A stretch of 21,792 nt of DNA from DASUFP01 sp036274495 (GTDB taxonomy: Bacteria; Bacteroidota; Bacteroidia; AKYH767-A; OLB10): the NCBI GenBank assembly GCA_036274495.1, contig DASUFP010000123.1:1-21792 (forward strand). Direction: 5' to 3'. The notes beneath the pieces are model-generated. The model was not told the DNA's origin, ran no database searches, and saw only the letters and a program-made list of their open reading frames with translations. Numbering within the stretch: position 1 is the stretch's first letter; each line of letters starts with the position of its first letter. This document shows positions 7,085 through 15,025 of this stretch, one piece after another. The position numbers and the translations under genes are program-made.

Positions 7085-9288
7085 TTCAGTTTGTATTGCA
7101 GTTTAACAAATGCCGATCGTCCCGTGCCTACCGCAAGTTCGTTGTCGCCCGATATATGTGCCGATGCCTGCCCCGATCCGTTTATGGAGGTTACATCCAG
7201 AATATTCTTTAATCCTACGGTTAAGAAGAGCGTGTTTTTTAAAAGTGACTTACGGATGGAGGCATCAAGAAAAGTATACCCTTCATTGGTAAATTGTGTA
7301 ATAGTATTGTCGGATTCAATTTTATATCCCGGCAACGGACCATTGTATTTTAAATAAATCCCCGCCCAAAGGCCGGCATTCTTAAATTGATTTTCTAATG
7401 ATACAAATGCGTCCGGACTGTAAATATATTTTTTGAAATCACCGCTGTCGGCATATAAATTATAACGGCCGGTAATGGCTACACCGGTTGTCAGTGAAAG
7501 CGATTTCCATGATGCGGTGTTTTCGAGCGAACCTCCATGGGTTGAAAACTTTCCAATGTTTACATAGGTGTACAGGCTGGATGCCGGATTTGGCTGAGCC
7601 AGGGTAATCATATCACGGATGGAACTTTGAAAGGCGGAGAGCTTAACCATATTGTTGAGCGCACCGGTTGTGTACTGCTGTGCTGCCGACAGATAAAAAT
7701 TATCGGAATATTCGGGTAATAATTTTTCATTGCCCTGTACGTTGTGATTAATGTCAACAAAATAGAGATACAACTCTTTAACACCCGGAGCACGAAAGCC
7801 TTTGCCGTAAGAAAAACGGATGGCCAGCGATTCTTTTGGGTTGTACCGGATACTGAATGAGGGTATCACGGGTGCCTTAAAGTGAGTGTTGTAGGTCATG
7901 CGCATGGCAGGACGAATAACTACTTTTTTTGATGCTGTATATTCGGCACTGCCAAAAAGTGCGTAATCGCCAATTGATTCCTTTGAATCGGTAAACCTGC
8001 TTCCGGTGGCTGTTTCATGAGTAACATCTATTCCGCCCTGAAAATTCCATGCATCACCAGCTTTGAATTTGTTATAAGTTGAACGAAAAGCATAAGTAAC
8101 AAAGGAAGTAGTGTCCTGTTCTTCTCCTCCCGGAACAAGTTGTTGCTGTAATTCTACCAGATCTTTCCGATACGTATTTTTTATCCGTTTGTAATCGGAG
8201 CGCGACAAGGTTCCGCTCAGGGATCTGTCGGGCGTAATCAGCCAGGCGGCGTTGGCCTGGTTTACAAATCGAATGGTTTTATAATAGGTGTCAAACGCGT
8301 AGGCGGCATATGGCGAAACTCTTGGTTCTCCCTTGTCGGTGATGGTTTCGTGAAAAGCGCTCAACTGATACCCAAGCAAAAGGTTTTTCAGATTGATGCG
8401 GTACTTGATATCGCCGAAGTATTGTTCCTTAGGTTTCCAGAGTTGCCAGCGCGATGTATCCGTTTCTGACCAGCCATCAAAAAAATTGCGTCCGCCGCTC
8501 ACCAGAAACGATGACTTGCCGAGCGATACTCCGCCATAGCCATCCATATTGTATTGTCCGCGTGTCTCATAAAGTAAATTGGCGCCCCCCTCAACTTTTT
8601 TGCTTCCCGGTTTTTTGGTAATGATGTTAATAACGCCACCGGCCGCATCGGTTCCGTATGCCACCGACATAGGCCCTTCAATTATTTCGACACGCTCCAC
8701 ATTGTTCATGTTGAGTTGCGATGGATCAATGTTTCCGTCAAGCCGTCCGGTAACGGGAACTCCGTCTACCAAAAACTTAATGTTTTGTCCGCTCAACCCA
8801 TTTATTGACATAGAAGCACCAAGAGCAGGATCCTGTGTCATGCGGACATTTAACTGTGTCGCCATTACCTGTTCCAGGTTTTGTGCGGACAGGTTTTCAA
8901 CTTTTTCGCCGGAAATAACGGTTACCGGCTGTACGCTGGTGTTCACATCGCGCGGGGCATATTCTCCTGTAATGACAACCTGATCAAGGGCAACATCTTT
9001 CTTAACCAGCTTAATGGTGATGTTGTCCTTAATAACCAAACCCGAATCGAGGTATTCACGATATGAGGTATGCCTTATTAGTAACGAAACGGTATCCTGA
9101 ACAGGTTTTATTAAAGCAACCCCCTGCTTGTCGGTGATATAGACGTCGGACTTCTGATTTTTATGGACTACAAAAACGAAGGCACCCTGAACCGTTTCGC
9201 CCTCAGGGCCTATCACCTTGATTTTCTGTGCTTTAGCACAAAAGGGAAGGAATAGAAAAAGTGTTATGAACAACCTGTTGAAAATCAC
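7081..9288 (-). CDS. hmuR: TonB-dependent outer-membrane receptor, haem (HmuR) type
   Basis: Outer-membrane transporter of 735 aa, energised by TonB, probably for haem. In order: a Sec signal peptide (1-20, ending AKAQ), a carboxypeptidase-regulatory-like beta domain (about 22-95), a plug (about 105-225, with VDGVPVTGRLDG, RVEIIEGPMSVAYGTDAAGG and VINIITKKPG), then a 22-strand-type barrel to the C-terminus. Haem receptors carry FRAP and NPNL-like motifs with a conserved His between them. Here GFRAP lies at 497-501, His515 in DINHN, and NEKL at 520-523, followed by LPEYS. The same pattern in a gene overlapping hmuY by 4 bp makes haem the best substrate. A BtuB-like role in cobalamin uptake is the main alternative. 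No hmuSTUV-type genes follow in this window. Confidence 0.88.
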   Translation of the reverse strand: MIFNRLFITLFLFLPFCAKAQKIKVIGPEGETVQGAFVFVVHKNQKSDVYITDKQGVALIKPVQDTVSLLIRHTSYREYLDSGLVIKDNITIKLVKKDVALDQVVITGEYAPRDVNTSVQPVTVISGEKVENLSAQNLEQVMATQLNVRMTQDPALGASMSINGLSGQNIKFLVDGVPVTGRLDGNIDPSQLNMNNVERVEIIEGPMSVAYGTDAAGGVINIITKKPGSKKVEGGANLLYETRGQYNMDGYGGVSLGKSSFLVSGGRNFFDGWSETDTSRWQLWKPKEQYFGDIKYRINLKNLLLGYQLSAFHETITDKGEPRVSPYAAYAFDTYYKTIRFVNQANAAWLITPDRSLSGTLSRSDYKRIKNTYRKDLVELQQQLVPGGEEQDTTSFVTYAFRSTYNKFKAGDAWNFQGGIDVTHETATGSRFTDSKESIGDYALFGSAEYTASKKVVIRPAMRMTYNTHFKAPVIPSFSIRYNPKESLAIRFSYGKGFRAPGVKELYLYFVDINHNVQGNEKLLPEYSDNFYLSAAQQYTTGALNNMVKLSAFQSSIRDMITLAQPNPASSLYTYVNIGKFSTHGGSLENTASWKSLSLTTGVAITGRYNLYADSGDFKKYIYSPDAFVSLENQFKNAGLWAGIYLKYNGPLPGYKIESDNTITQFTNEGYTFLDASIRKSLLKNTLFLTVGLKNILDVTSINGSGQASAHISGDNELAVGTGRSAFVKLQYKLK

Positions 9289-9292
9289 GTCG

Positions 9293-9300
9293 CAAAATTA
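9293..9300 (-). promoter_or_regulatory. Possible -7 box upstream of hmuR
   Basis: On the minus strand the bases read TAATTTTG, a full match to TAnnTTTG, four bases before the receptor ATG. No convincing -33 element is visible at the usual distance. If used, the mRNA would be nearly leaderless. The motif could be chance. Confidence 0.22.
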
Positions 9301-9433
9301 TTCTGTATAACGCTAAGGAACGGCACCGAATGACTGACATGAATCATTATGCAGGGATTTGTGACACTCTACTGACAATGTAAAATTCCGTTTTTGAAGG
9401 CCCCGAAAAACTGAATGATCCGATGTTGTCAGG

Positions 9434-11128
9434 CTACCTGATAAGGGTGAGCATTCCCGACAGGTATTTTCTGTGTCCGTCGGTAAAATCAACCTGCAGC
9501 CGGTACATGTAGATGCCTGCCGGACAATTCTCTCCGTTGAAAGTGCCATCCCATTCCTTGGCAGGGGTATTTGTCGCAAATATCTGCTGACCCCACCGGT
9601 TATATACCGACCAGTCGATAGATCGGATACCTTTTCCAACAACCGACACTGTTTCATTGTAACCGTCGCAATCAGGCGTAAAGGCATTGGGAACATAAAC
9701 CGAATAAAAACAATCTTCAATGGTTACTGAAGCAACTGCGGTGTCGCGGCAACAATCTTTGTTTACAATCAGCTGAACAGTATAGGTGCCCGGTAAATCA
9801 TAAACATGTACAGGATTTTGCAGGTTCGATGAATCGCCGTCTCCAAATGTCCATTCGTACAGGGCGTTGGAGGTATTTTCAGATAGGTCTATGAAATGTT
9901 CGGGCTGTTCAGCACACCCGTTGTCTGCCTCAAACGCTGCAATGGGAATAGAGTTGGCGTTGTTTCTGAAATAACTTGCAACAAACGAGGGAAAGGTCCA
10001 GCTGCACGTGTTTCCCGAAGTGGCCACCCCCAGGTCTATATAATTACAAGCAGTGCCGGCTACATCAGGATTTTGAATGACTCCTGCAAAAGTTCCAAGT
10101 GATCGGGAGACATATATTTTTCCGTCGGATGCAAGTTGCAGTCCGCGCAAATCGGTAAGGGGAGCATTGTTTCCAACAAGCACTTTTGAATTGACAACAG
10201 CCACAGGGTTGCCGGCATCCAATGAAAACTGGTACAAATTCCCAGACTTGTTTAAATAATCAATGTCGGAATTGGTGATGTACAATTTTTTTCCGTCAGT
10301 AGAAAATTCAACGCCATACAATCCGCCGATTGCGTCAAATAAATTGGAGGTAAGTGTAATTGGATTTGAAACGACACCGGTGGCATCATCAAAATCAAAT
10401 ACCTCTGCCTGCTTGCTGACAAGAGTAACATATACCAGCCGTTTACCATCCGGCGAAAGCTTCATTTCACCAATTGCATCAACCAGGGAAACAATTGGCA
10501 GACCCGAACTACTGATAACCGGAGCAGCGCTTACACCGGCATCGGTCAACAGCCAGACATAAAATTGATTGGTCCCAAATGCATGTGTAACAATCCAGCA
10601 ATCGCGACCGTTAGCGTGTAACACTGCCGCCATCTTTTCGGTGGAAGGGGTGTACAATAAACTATTTTTTTGTGTGACTTCACCCAATCCATTCTGCAAC
10701 GACATATCAACAACCGAATAACACATACCGCTTGTAAGTCCGTGTTCTTCGCCGTCGAGTGTAAACACATAAAACAAATTGCAATTTCCGGGCATAGGAA
10801 CAATCACAGAACTTTGTGTAGCGGAATAATGCCCCAGGAGACCGCTTCCATTCACCATGACCGAATGATTCCTGTTCCAAACGGTAACCCCATCTGTATA
10901 AAACAATAAATTACCTCTGCAATCGGAAATGGCTGAAGCCCCCTCATTGTATTGCAACTGTCCATTCGAAAGTGGAGTTACTGTCGCACCTGAGAAATGA
11001 AATCCAAGTTTGTCTCCGAAAAACCAGTTAGCCGTTTCGTTTTGTGCAAATAGTTTTTGCCGTGGAAATGCAAACAACATCACGCCTAAACTGAAAATTA
11101 CGAATCTCCGAACCGGATGCAAATACAT
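9434..11128 (-). CDS. Secreted beta-propeller/PKD protein with T9SS type B (gliding-type) C-terminal domain
   Basis: Exported 564-aa protein. Residues 1-29 form a signal peptide (FSLGVMLFAFPRQKLFAQ). Residues about 30-395 look like a beta-propeller, with recurring strands such as LSPDGKRLVYVT, FSTDGKKLYITN and LASDGKIYVSRS. A PKD domain follows at about 396-472 (YEWTFGDGD, VHVYDLPGTYTV). Residues about 477-564 are the gliding-motility-associated/T9SS type B domain (VYVPNAFTPDCDGYNE, VYNRWGQQIF, WDGTFNG, GIYMYRLQV). Type B cargo usually needs its own PorP/SprF-like partner; none is encoded here. The start is the only ATG directly before the signal peptide. It is followed 145 bases later by hmuR on the same strand, so readthrough is possible but a functional link is not shown. 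Confidence 0.85.
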   Translation of the reverse strand: MYLHPVRRFVIFSLGVMLFAFPRQKLFAQNETANWFFGDKLGFHFSGATVTPLSNGQLQYNEGASAISDCRGNLLFYTDGVTVWNRNHSVMVNGSGLLGHYSATQSSVIVPMPGNCNLFYVFTLDGEEHGLTSGMCYSVVDMSLQNGLGEVTQKNSLLYTPSTEKMAAVLHANGRDCWIVTHAFGTNQFYVWLLTDAGVSAAPVISSSGLPIVSLVDAIGEMKLSPDGKRLVYVTLVSKQAEVFDFDDATGVVSNPITLTSNLFDAIGGLYGVEFSTDGKKLYITNSDIDYLNKSGNLYQFSLDAGNPVAVVNSKVLVGNNAPLTDLRGLQLASDGKIYVSRSLGTFAGVIQNPDVAGTACNYIDLGVATSGNTCSWTFPSFVASYFRNNANSIPIAAFEADNGCAEQPEHFIDLSENTSNALYEWTFGDGDSSNLQNPVHVYDLPGTYTVQLIVNKDCCRDTAVASVTIEDCFYSVYVPNAFTPDCDGYNETVSVVGKGIRSIDWSVYNRWGQQIFATNTPAKEWDGTFNGENCPAGIYMYRLQVDFTDGHRKYLSGMLTLIR

Positions 11129-11352
11129 AAATTAAAGGTACATAAATCAAAGGAGCCGGGAGGGTTACCTGCATCAATATGGAGGGTTTAGGAGAGCGAT
11201 AGTTGGGATACAGGCCGGCTGCCAGATGTCTGTAACTAAGCTGTTTTTCAGTGTATTGGTAAAAAATGGCCTTTACCCCTGCCATTCAAAAATCTGTATA
11301 TTTACAAAATGTTTACTGTTTAGATTCGTTTAGTAAGGATAACCACACCGTC

Positions 11353-12135
11353 ATGAGTAAAAAGATAGTATTAAGTGAGATAAGCAGTCTCATTGAAATG
11401 TTAAAAGAGCAGCAGGAACAAATCATGTTGCACGAAGACAATATTCCCCGCATCGAATTGGACATCATGCAGGCGAATGTCAGGAAGCTTTATGAAATGC
11501 TGCACCTGTTGTCGAAGGAACAAACAGCACCCAAAGCGGAACCAATACAGCAGGCGCCTGTAGCAGTTGAACCTAAAATTGAAATAGAATCAACACCTGC
11601 TCAGGAATCAAACATTACAATCCCTCAGGTTACTGAAGAAAAATCCTTACTGCAGCCGGAGGAATTATTAGCAGCTGTTGAACCTGAAGTAACGGTTACC
11701 GTATCGGCAACAGTGACGGAAGAAACAGTATCAAAATCCGCTTCAACCATAATTAAGAAAAAGGTATCCGGCTCAACGGCCTCATTATTTGACGAACCCT
11801 CTTCTTTAAGCTCTTCGTTAACTGCGCAACCCACAGTATATGATAAAATTTCGTCCACTTCGGAGGACAAATCGCTCAGCCGCAAAATGCAATCCGATCC
11901 GGTAAGCGATCTAAAAAAATCGATCGGGATAAATGAAAAATTCTCTTTCATTAATGAACTGTTCGATGGCGATCTGGATTCCTATAACCGCGCCATTGAA
12001 CAATTGAATACGTGCGACGGAATAGGTTCCGCGCTTTCGTTGCTCGAAAGTTCTTATTCTCAGGAATACAACTGGAACACCCAAAGCAATTCCTACCTCA
12101 ATTTACGCCGGCTGGTAGAACGCCGGTATGCCTGA
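11353..12135 (+). CDS. Conserved Bacteroidota protein of unknown function with acidic linker
   Basis: Predicted soluble 260-aa protein with no signal peptide or membrane segment. It has three parts: an N-terminal helical, coiled-coil-like segment (about 1-57, SLIEMLKEQQEQIM...KLYEMLHLLSKEQ); a long low-complexity linker rich in Pro, Glu, Thr, Ser and Val (about 58-185); and a compact C-terminal domain (about 188-260, DLKKSIGINEKFSFINELF, then AIEQLNTCDGI and LRRLVERRYA). I recognise the C-terminal block as recurring in Bacteroidota hypothetical proteins but know no function. An upstream in-frame ATG at 11266 adds 29 residues that do not look conserved, so MSKKIVLSEISS is preferred. A TATATTTA sequence at 11297-11304 could be a weak -7 box. 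The M28 peptidase gene begins 11 bases after the stop, so the two are probably cotranscribed. Confidence 0.8.
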   Translation: MSKKIVLSEISSLIEMLKEQQEQIMLHEDNIPRIELDIMQANVRKLYEMLHLLSKEQTAPKAEPIQQAPVAVEPKIEIESTPAQESNITIPQVTEEKSLLQPEELLAAVEPEVTVTVSATVTEETVSKSASTIIKKKVSGSTASLFDEPSSLSSSLTAQPTVYDKISSTSEDKSLSRKMQSDPVSDLKKSIGINEKFSFINELFDGDLDSYNRAIEQLNTCDGIGSALSLLESSYSQEYNWNTQSNSYLNLRRLVERRYA

Positions 12136-12146
12136 CACAATCCGGA

Positions 12147-13442
12147 GTGAGATCACTTCAATTAATTAAAAAGAAGCATCCCGGAAAACATATTTTTCTT
12201 ACCGGATTTGTTTTTATTTTATTTTTTGTTACCGGAACGGCTGAGGCCCAGGATAGCGTATATACACGGTCGGTTATAAACACGCTGACCGGTAAAAAGC
12301 TGTATGGCAGAGGATATTATTTAAACGGCGATGGACTGGCCGCGCAATACCTTTCGAAGGAATTTAAGGCGATTGGGCTGGAACCGGTTAATGGGAATTA
12401 TTTACAACCATTTACTTTTCCTGTAAATAGTTTCCCCGGGAAAGTCAGTTTAAAGATTGGAGACAAAACATTAATTCCGGGTAAGGACTTTATTGTAAGT
12501 CCCGGTTGCCCCGCGATATCTGGGAAATTTAAAATTAAAAAGGCTCAATGGCCTTATGCTGCATTTCTGAAATCGGATCTCTCAAACGATTTTATCCTCA
12601 TTGATAAAAGCACTGCAGACAGCAGCGGAAGGGAACAGCTCGATAAAATGATTCATAATCCTCCGCTATTGCGCGGGTTATTGATTGTAGAACCCCAAAA
12701 ACTTACCTGGAGCGTTTCACAAACCGTAAATGACCTTGCCATAGTAAATGTACTGCAAGATTCATTTCCTGCCGATGCCGGTCAGCTGGAAATAAAAGTA
12801 CAAAGCAGCCTTAATGAACAGCACCATACGCAAAACATTATAGGCATTGTTCCGGGCACGGTTAATCCCGACTCCTTTATTGTATTTACGGCACATTACG
12901 ATCACCTGGGACAAATGGGTAAGGATGCGCTCTTCCCCGGCGCCAACGACAATGCAAGCGGGGTGTCGATGGTGCTTAATCTGGCACGGCATTATGCAGC
13001 GCAGGCAAACCGGACCGGAAAAACAATGGTATTTATTTTGTTTGCAGGCGAAGAGGCCGGACTGGTGGGTTCAAAGTATTTTGTTGAACATCCGCTTATT
13101 CCTCTTGATAAAATAAGGTTTTTGATTAACCTCGATCTGTTGGGAACCGGAGACGATGGAATGATGGTAGTGAATGGCGATGTATATAAGGAGGAGTTTC
13201 AAATGCTGGAAAGTATTAATGAAACAGGACATCTGTTGAAAGAAATCGGAAAACGGGGGAAGGCGAAAAATAGCGATCATTATTATTTCAGCGAAAAAGG
13301 CGTCCCTGCTTTTTTCTTTTATACCACCGGCGGATCTAAGGCCTATCACGACATATATGATACAGCGGATAAGCTTAGCCTGACAGGATATTCAGGAGTT
13401 TTTAAACTGATCACCTCATTTGTTGATGAGGTAGGCAAATAA
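12147..13442 (+). CDS. Secreted M28 family zinc metallopeptidase
   Basis: Di-zinc aminopeptidase-type enzyme exported to the periplasm or beyond. From the GTG start used here it is 431 aa. Residues 1-35 are a signal peptide (basic KKKHPGKH, then a hydrophobic run ending GTAEAQ). The M28 catalytic domain covers about 225-430: AHYDHLG (His250), GANDNASG (bridging Asp268), FAGEEAG (general base Glu302 and zinc ligand Glu303), NLDLLG (Asp330) and YHDIYDT (His401). All expected metal and catalytic residues are present. The start is uncertain. The upstream in-frame ATG at 12012 would overlap the previous gene by 124 bases and bury the signal peptide. The ATG at 12128 is out of frame. GTG at 12147, or ATT at 12162, gives a normal signal peptide. 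There is no T9SS sorting domain. Confidence 0.88.
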   Translation: MRSLQLIKKKHPGKHIFLTGFVFILFFVTGTAEAQDSVYTRSVINTLTGKKLYGRGYYLNGDGLAAQYLSKEFKAIGLEPVNGNYLQPFTFPVNSFPGKVSLKIGDKTLIPGKDFIVSPGCPAISGKFKIKKAQWPYAAFLKSDLSNDFILIDKSTADSSGREQLDKMIHNPPLLRGLLIVEPQKLTWSVSQTVNDLAIVNVLQDSFPADAGQLEIKVQSSLNEQHHTQNIIGIVPGTVNPDSFIVFTAHYDHLGQMGKDALFPGANDNASGVSMVLNLARHYAAQANRTGKTMVFILFAGEEAGLVGSKYFVEHPLIPLDKIRFLINLDLLGTGDDGMMVVNGDVYKEEFQMLESINETGHLLKEIGKRGKAKNSDHYYFSEKGVPAFFFYTTGGSKAYHDIYDTADKLSLTGYSGVFKLITSFVDEVGK

Positions 13443-13533
13443 TGCGGCTATAAAGTACGGTAAGTGACGCATCGTTGTTCAAAACCTCGTTCACATTCTT
13501 GTTTTGCTGTTATAGGACGATGACCAAAAACCA

Positions 13534-13541
13534 TACATTTG
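13534..13541 (+). promoter_or_regulatory. Possible -7 box upstream of the LutB-like gene
   Basis: TACATTTG fully matches TAnnTTTG, 21 bases before the GTG start, which is a plausible distance for a short leader. The nearest TTTG upstream (13503-13506) is 27 bases away, longer than usual. The box overlaps the first copy of a 10-bp direct repeat. Confidence 0.35.
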
Positions 13542-13567
13542 TGACGAAAAGATCCCCCATTTGTGAC
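13536..13567 (+). repeat. 10-bp direct repeat, 22-bp period, at the start of the LutB-like gene
   Basis: CATTTGTGAC occurs at 13536-13545 and again at 13558-13567, 22 bases apart, close to two helical turns. The first copy overlaps the TACATTTG box and the second overlaps the GTG start codon. This could be a pair of operator half-sites, or a small duplication. Confidence 0.45.
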
Positions 13568-14942
13568 CCCCACCGCGACACAACTCCGTCAGGAAATTAT
13601 TAAAGCAGCCGGTGACACGGCAACACAAGACAAGATTGCCATTGCCCGTTCCCGATACCTGGTAGCCTTTCATGAGGCAGCCAAACAATTTTCGGACCTT
13701 GAGCTTGCACGAAAACGTGCTGCCTTCCGTCGCCGGAAAGCTATCGAGAACTTAGATTCTTACCTTATAGAGTTCGAAGCAAATTTTATCAAATCAGGCG
13801 GTAAGGTAATATGGGCACAGGATGCAGCAGAAGCATGCAGCGAAATCATTGCCATCATTAATCGTTCGGGAGAAAAGGAAATTGTCAAATCCAAATCGCT
13901 TACTACCGATGAAATAGGACTTGATGCCGCACTGAAAGAAGCCGGACTCGATCATACCGAAACCGATTTAGGTCAGTTTATTTTACAGGTAGCGGGCGAC
14001 AAGCCATCCCATATGGTTATGCCTGCATTACATTACAGCAAATCGGATGTTGGTCAGTTGTTTCATGATATTTTGGGAATGGACCGGTCTGATGAACCTG
14101 AACGTATATCCGCCTTCGCCGCACAAAGACTCAGAAAGAAATATGAAACGGCAGGAGTAGGCATTACGGGCGCAAATTTCCTGATTGCAGATCCCGGCGC
14201 GATATCCATAACCGAAAACGAAGGCAACGCATGGCTTGCAACAGCTAAACCCCGGATTCATATTGCTGTGGCAGGAATAGATAAAGTGCTTCCTTCGATA
14301 AACGATCTGGCACTTTTTTTACCACTGTTATCAACCTATGGTACCGGCCAGTCGCTTACTGCCTATAATACAGTATTGCGCGGACCCAAACGGATTGGTG
14401 AAACGGATGGCCCGGGTGAAATGTATGTTGTCTTGATTGATAACGGCCGTTCAAAATTGTTAAAGGAAGAACAACAGAGAAGCCTTGCCTCTTGTATCAG
14501 GTGCGGCGCATGCCTGTATCATGACCCCGTGTATGCAGTTATTGGAGGTAAGGCATACCAGTCGTCGTGGATAGGCCCTCCGGCAACAGTCGCCCTGCCT
14601 TTTATAAATGGTATTAAATCGCATGGATTCATGGCCGAGCTATCAACACTCAGCGGTGCCGATACAGAAAACTGTCCTGTGCGGATTAACTTTAATAAGA
14701 TACTGCTCGACAGCCGGCATAAAATCCTGGAACGGTCAGGAAGCTCAACAAGCGGAAAAATGTTTTTCCTGCTTTGGAAAACGGCGATGCTGAAGAGAGA
14801 TATTGTGAACTGGAAAAACCTGAGGACGAGAAATTATTTTATGAACACCATTTTTTTGAAATCTCCAACGGGTGCAAGAGATATGAAAAAACCGGAAAAG
14901 GAATCTTTTAACGAATGGTGGCGGAAAAAGATGAACCCGTGA
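13563..14942 (+). CDS. LutB/LUD-family lactate-utilisation-type protein with one degenerate Fe-S site
   Basis: Cytoplasmic, 459 aa, related to LutB (YkgF), the iron-sulphur subunit of the LutABC L-lactate oxidation system. The LUD domain spans about 60-300 (GVGITGANFLIADPGAI, TENEGNAW, GIDKVLPS, DGPGEMYVVLIDNGR). The ferredoxin-like segment follows: C311-x2-C314-x2-C317-x3-D321-P, then S364-x2-D367-x3-C371-P. Canonical LutB has Cys at 321, 364 and 367. The C-terminus (SFNEWWRKK) is family-typical. The codon for the first residue is GTG; an in-frame stop at 13542-13544 and the absence of ATG before the LUD domain leave this as the best start. No lutA or lutC lies next to it, so lactate as substrate is not shown. 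It could be an intact paralogue with altered redox wiring rather than a pseudogene, since the frame is complete. Confidence 0.87.
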   Translation: MTPTATQLRQEIIKAAGDTATQDKIAIARSRYLVAFHEAAKQFSDLELARKRAAFRRRKAIENLDSYLIEFEANFIKSGGKVIWAQDAAEACSEIIAIINRSGEKEIVKSKSLTTDEIGLDAALKEAGLDHTETDLGQFILQVAGDKPSHMVMPALHYSKSDVGQLFHDILGMDRSDEPERISAFAAQRLRKKYETAGVGITGANFLIADPGAISITENEGNAWLATAKPRIHIAVAGIDKVLPSINDLALFLPLLSTYGTGQSLTAYNTVLRGPKRIGETDGPGEMYVVLIDNGRSKLLKEEQQRSLASCIRCGACLYHDPVYAVIGGKAYQSSWIGPPATVALPFINGIKSHGFMAELSTLSGADTENCPVRINFNKILLDSRHKILERSGSSTSGKMFFLLWKTAMLKRDIVNWKNLRTRNYFMNTIFLKSPTGARDMKKPEKESFNEWWRKKMNP

Positions 14943-15024
14943 TTGCTTGCTTCAGCCGGACAGCTAAATACGATTTAATTTTTAGTGCTGTTACTTTTGC
15001 GGAATGCAATACTGAAAAGCAATC
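14941..15024. terminator. Nested imperfect inverted repeats between convergent genes
   Basis: An outer pair, GATTGCTTGCTTCAG (14941-14955) with CTGAAAAGCAATC (15012-15024), pairs 13 bases with a 2-base bulge. It encloses an inner hairpin, ACAGCTAAA (14960-14968) with TTTAGTGCTGT (14981-14991), also with a 2-base bulge. It fills the 83-base gap between the stops of two convergent genes, so a role in 3' end formation for both is likely. It lacks a long U-tract. Confidence 0.4.
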
Positions 15025-15025
15025 G

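Noticed and set aside
9325..9362. AATGA...TCATT inverted repeat between the propeller/PKD gene and hmuR, considered as a Fur-type site
   Set aside because: Only five paired bases with a 10-base spacer, and no convincing match to a Fur box.
9313..9720. Minus-strand 135-codon frame overlapping the end of the propeller/PKD protein
   Set aside because: It overlaps the T9SS type B domain of the gene at 9434-11128 in another frame and has no recognisable features of its own.
12012..12146. Use of the ATG at 12012 as the M28 peptidase start
   Set aside because: It would overlap the conserved C-terminal domain of the previous gene by 124 bases and place 45 non-conserved residues before a typical signal peptide.
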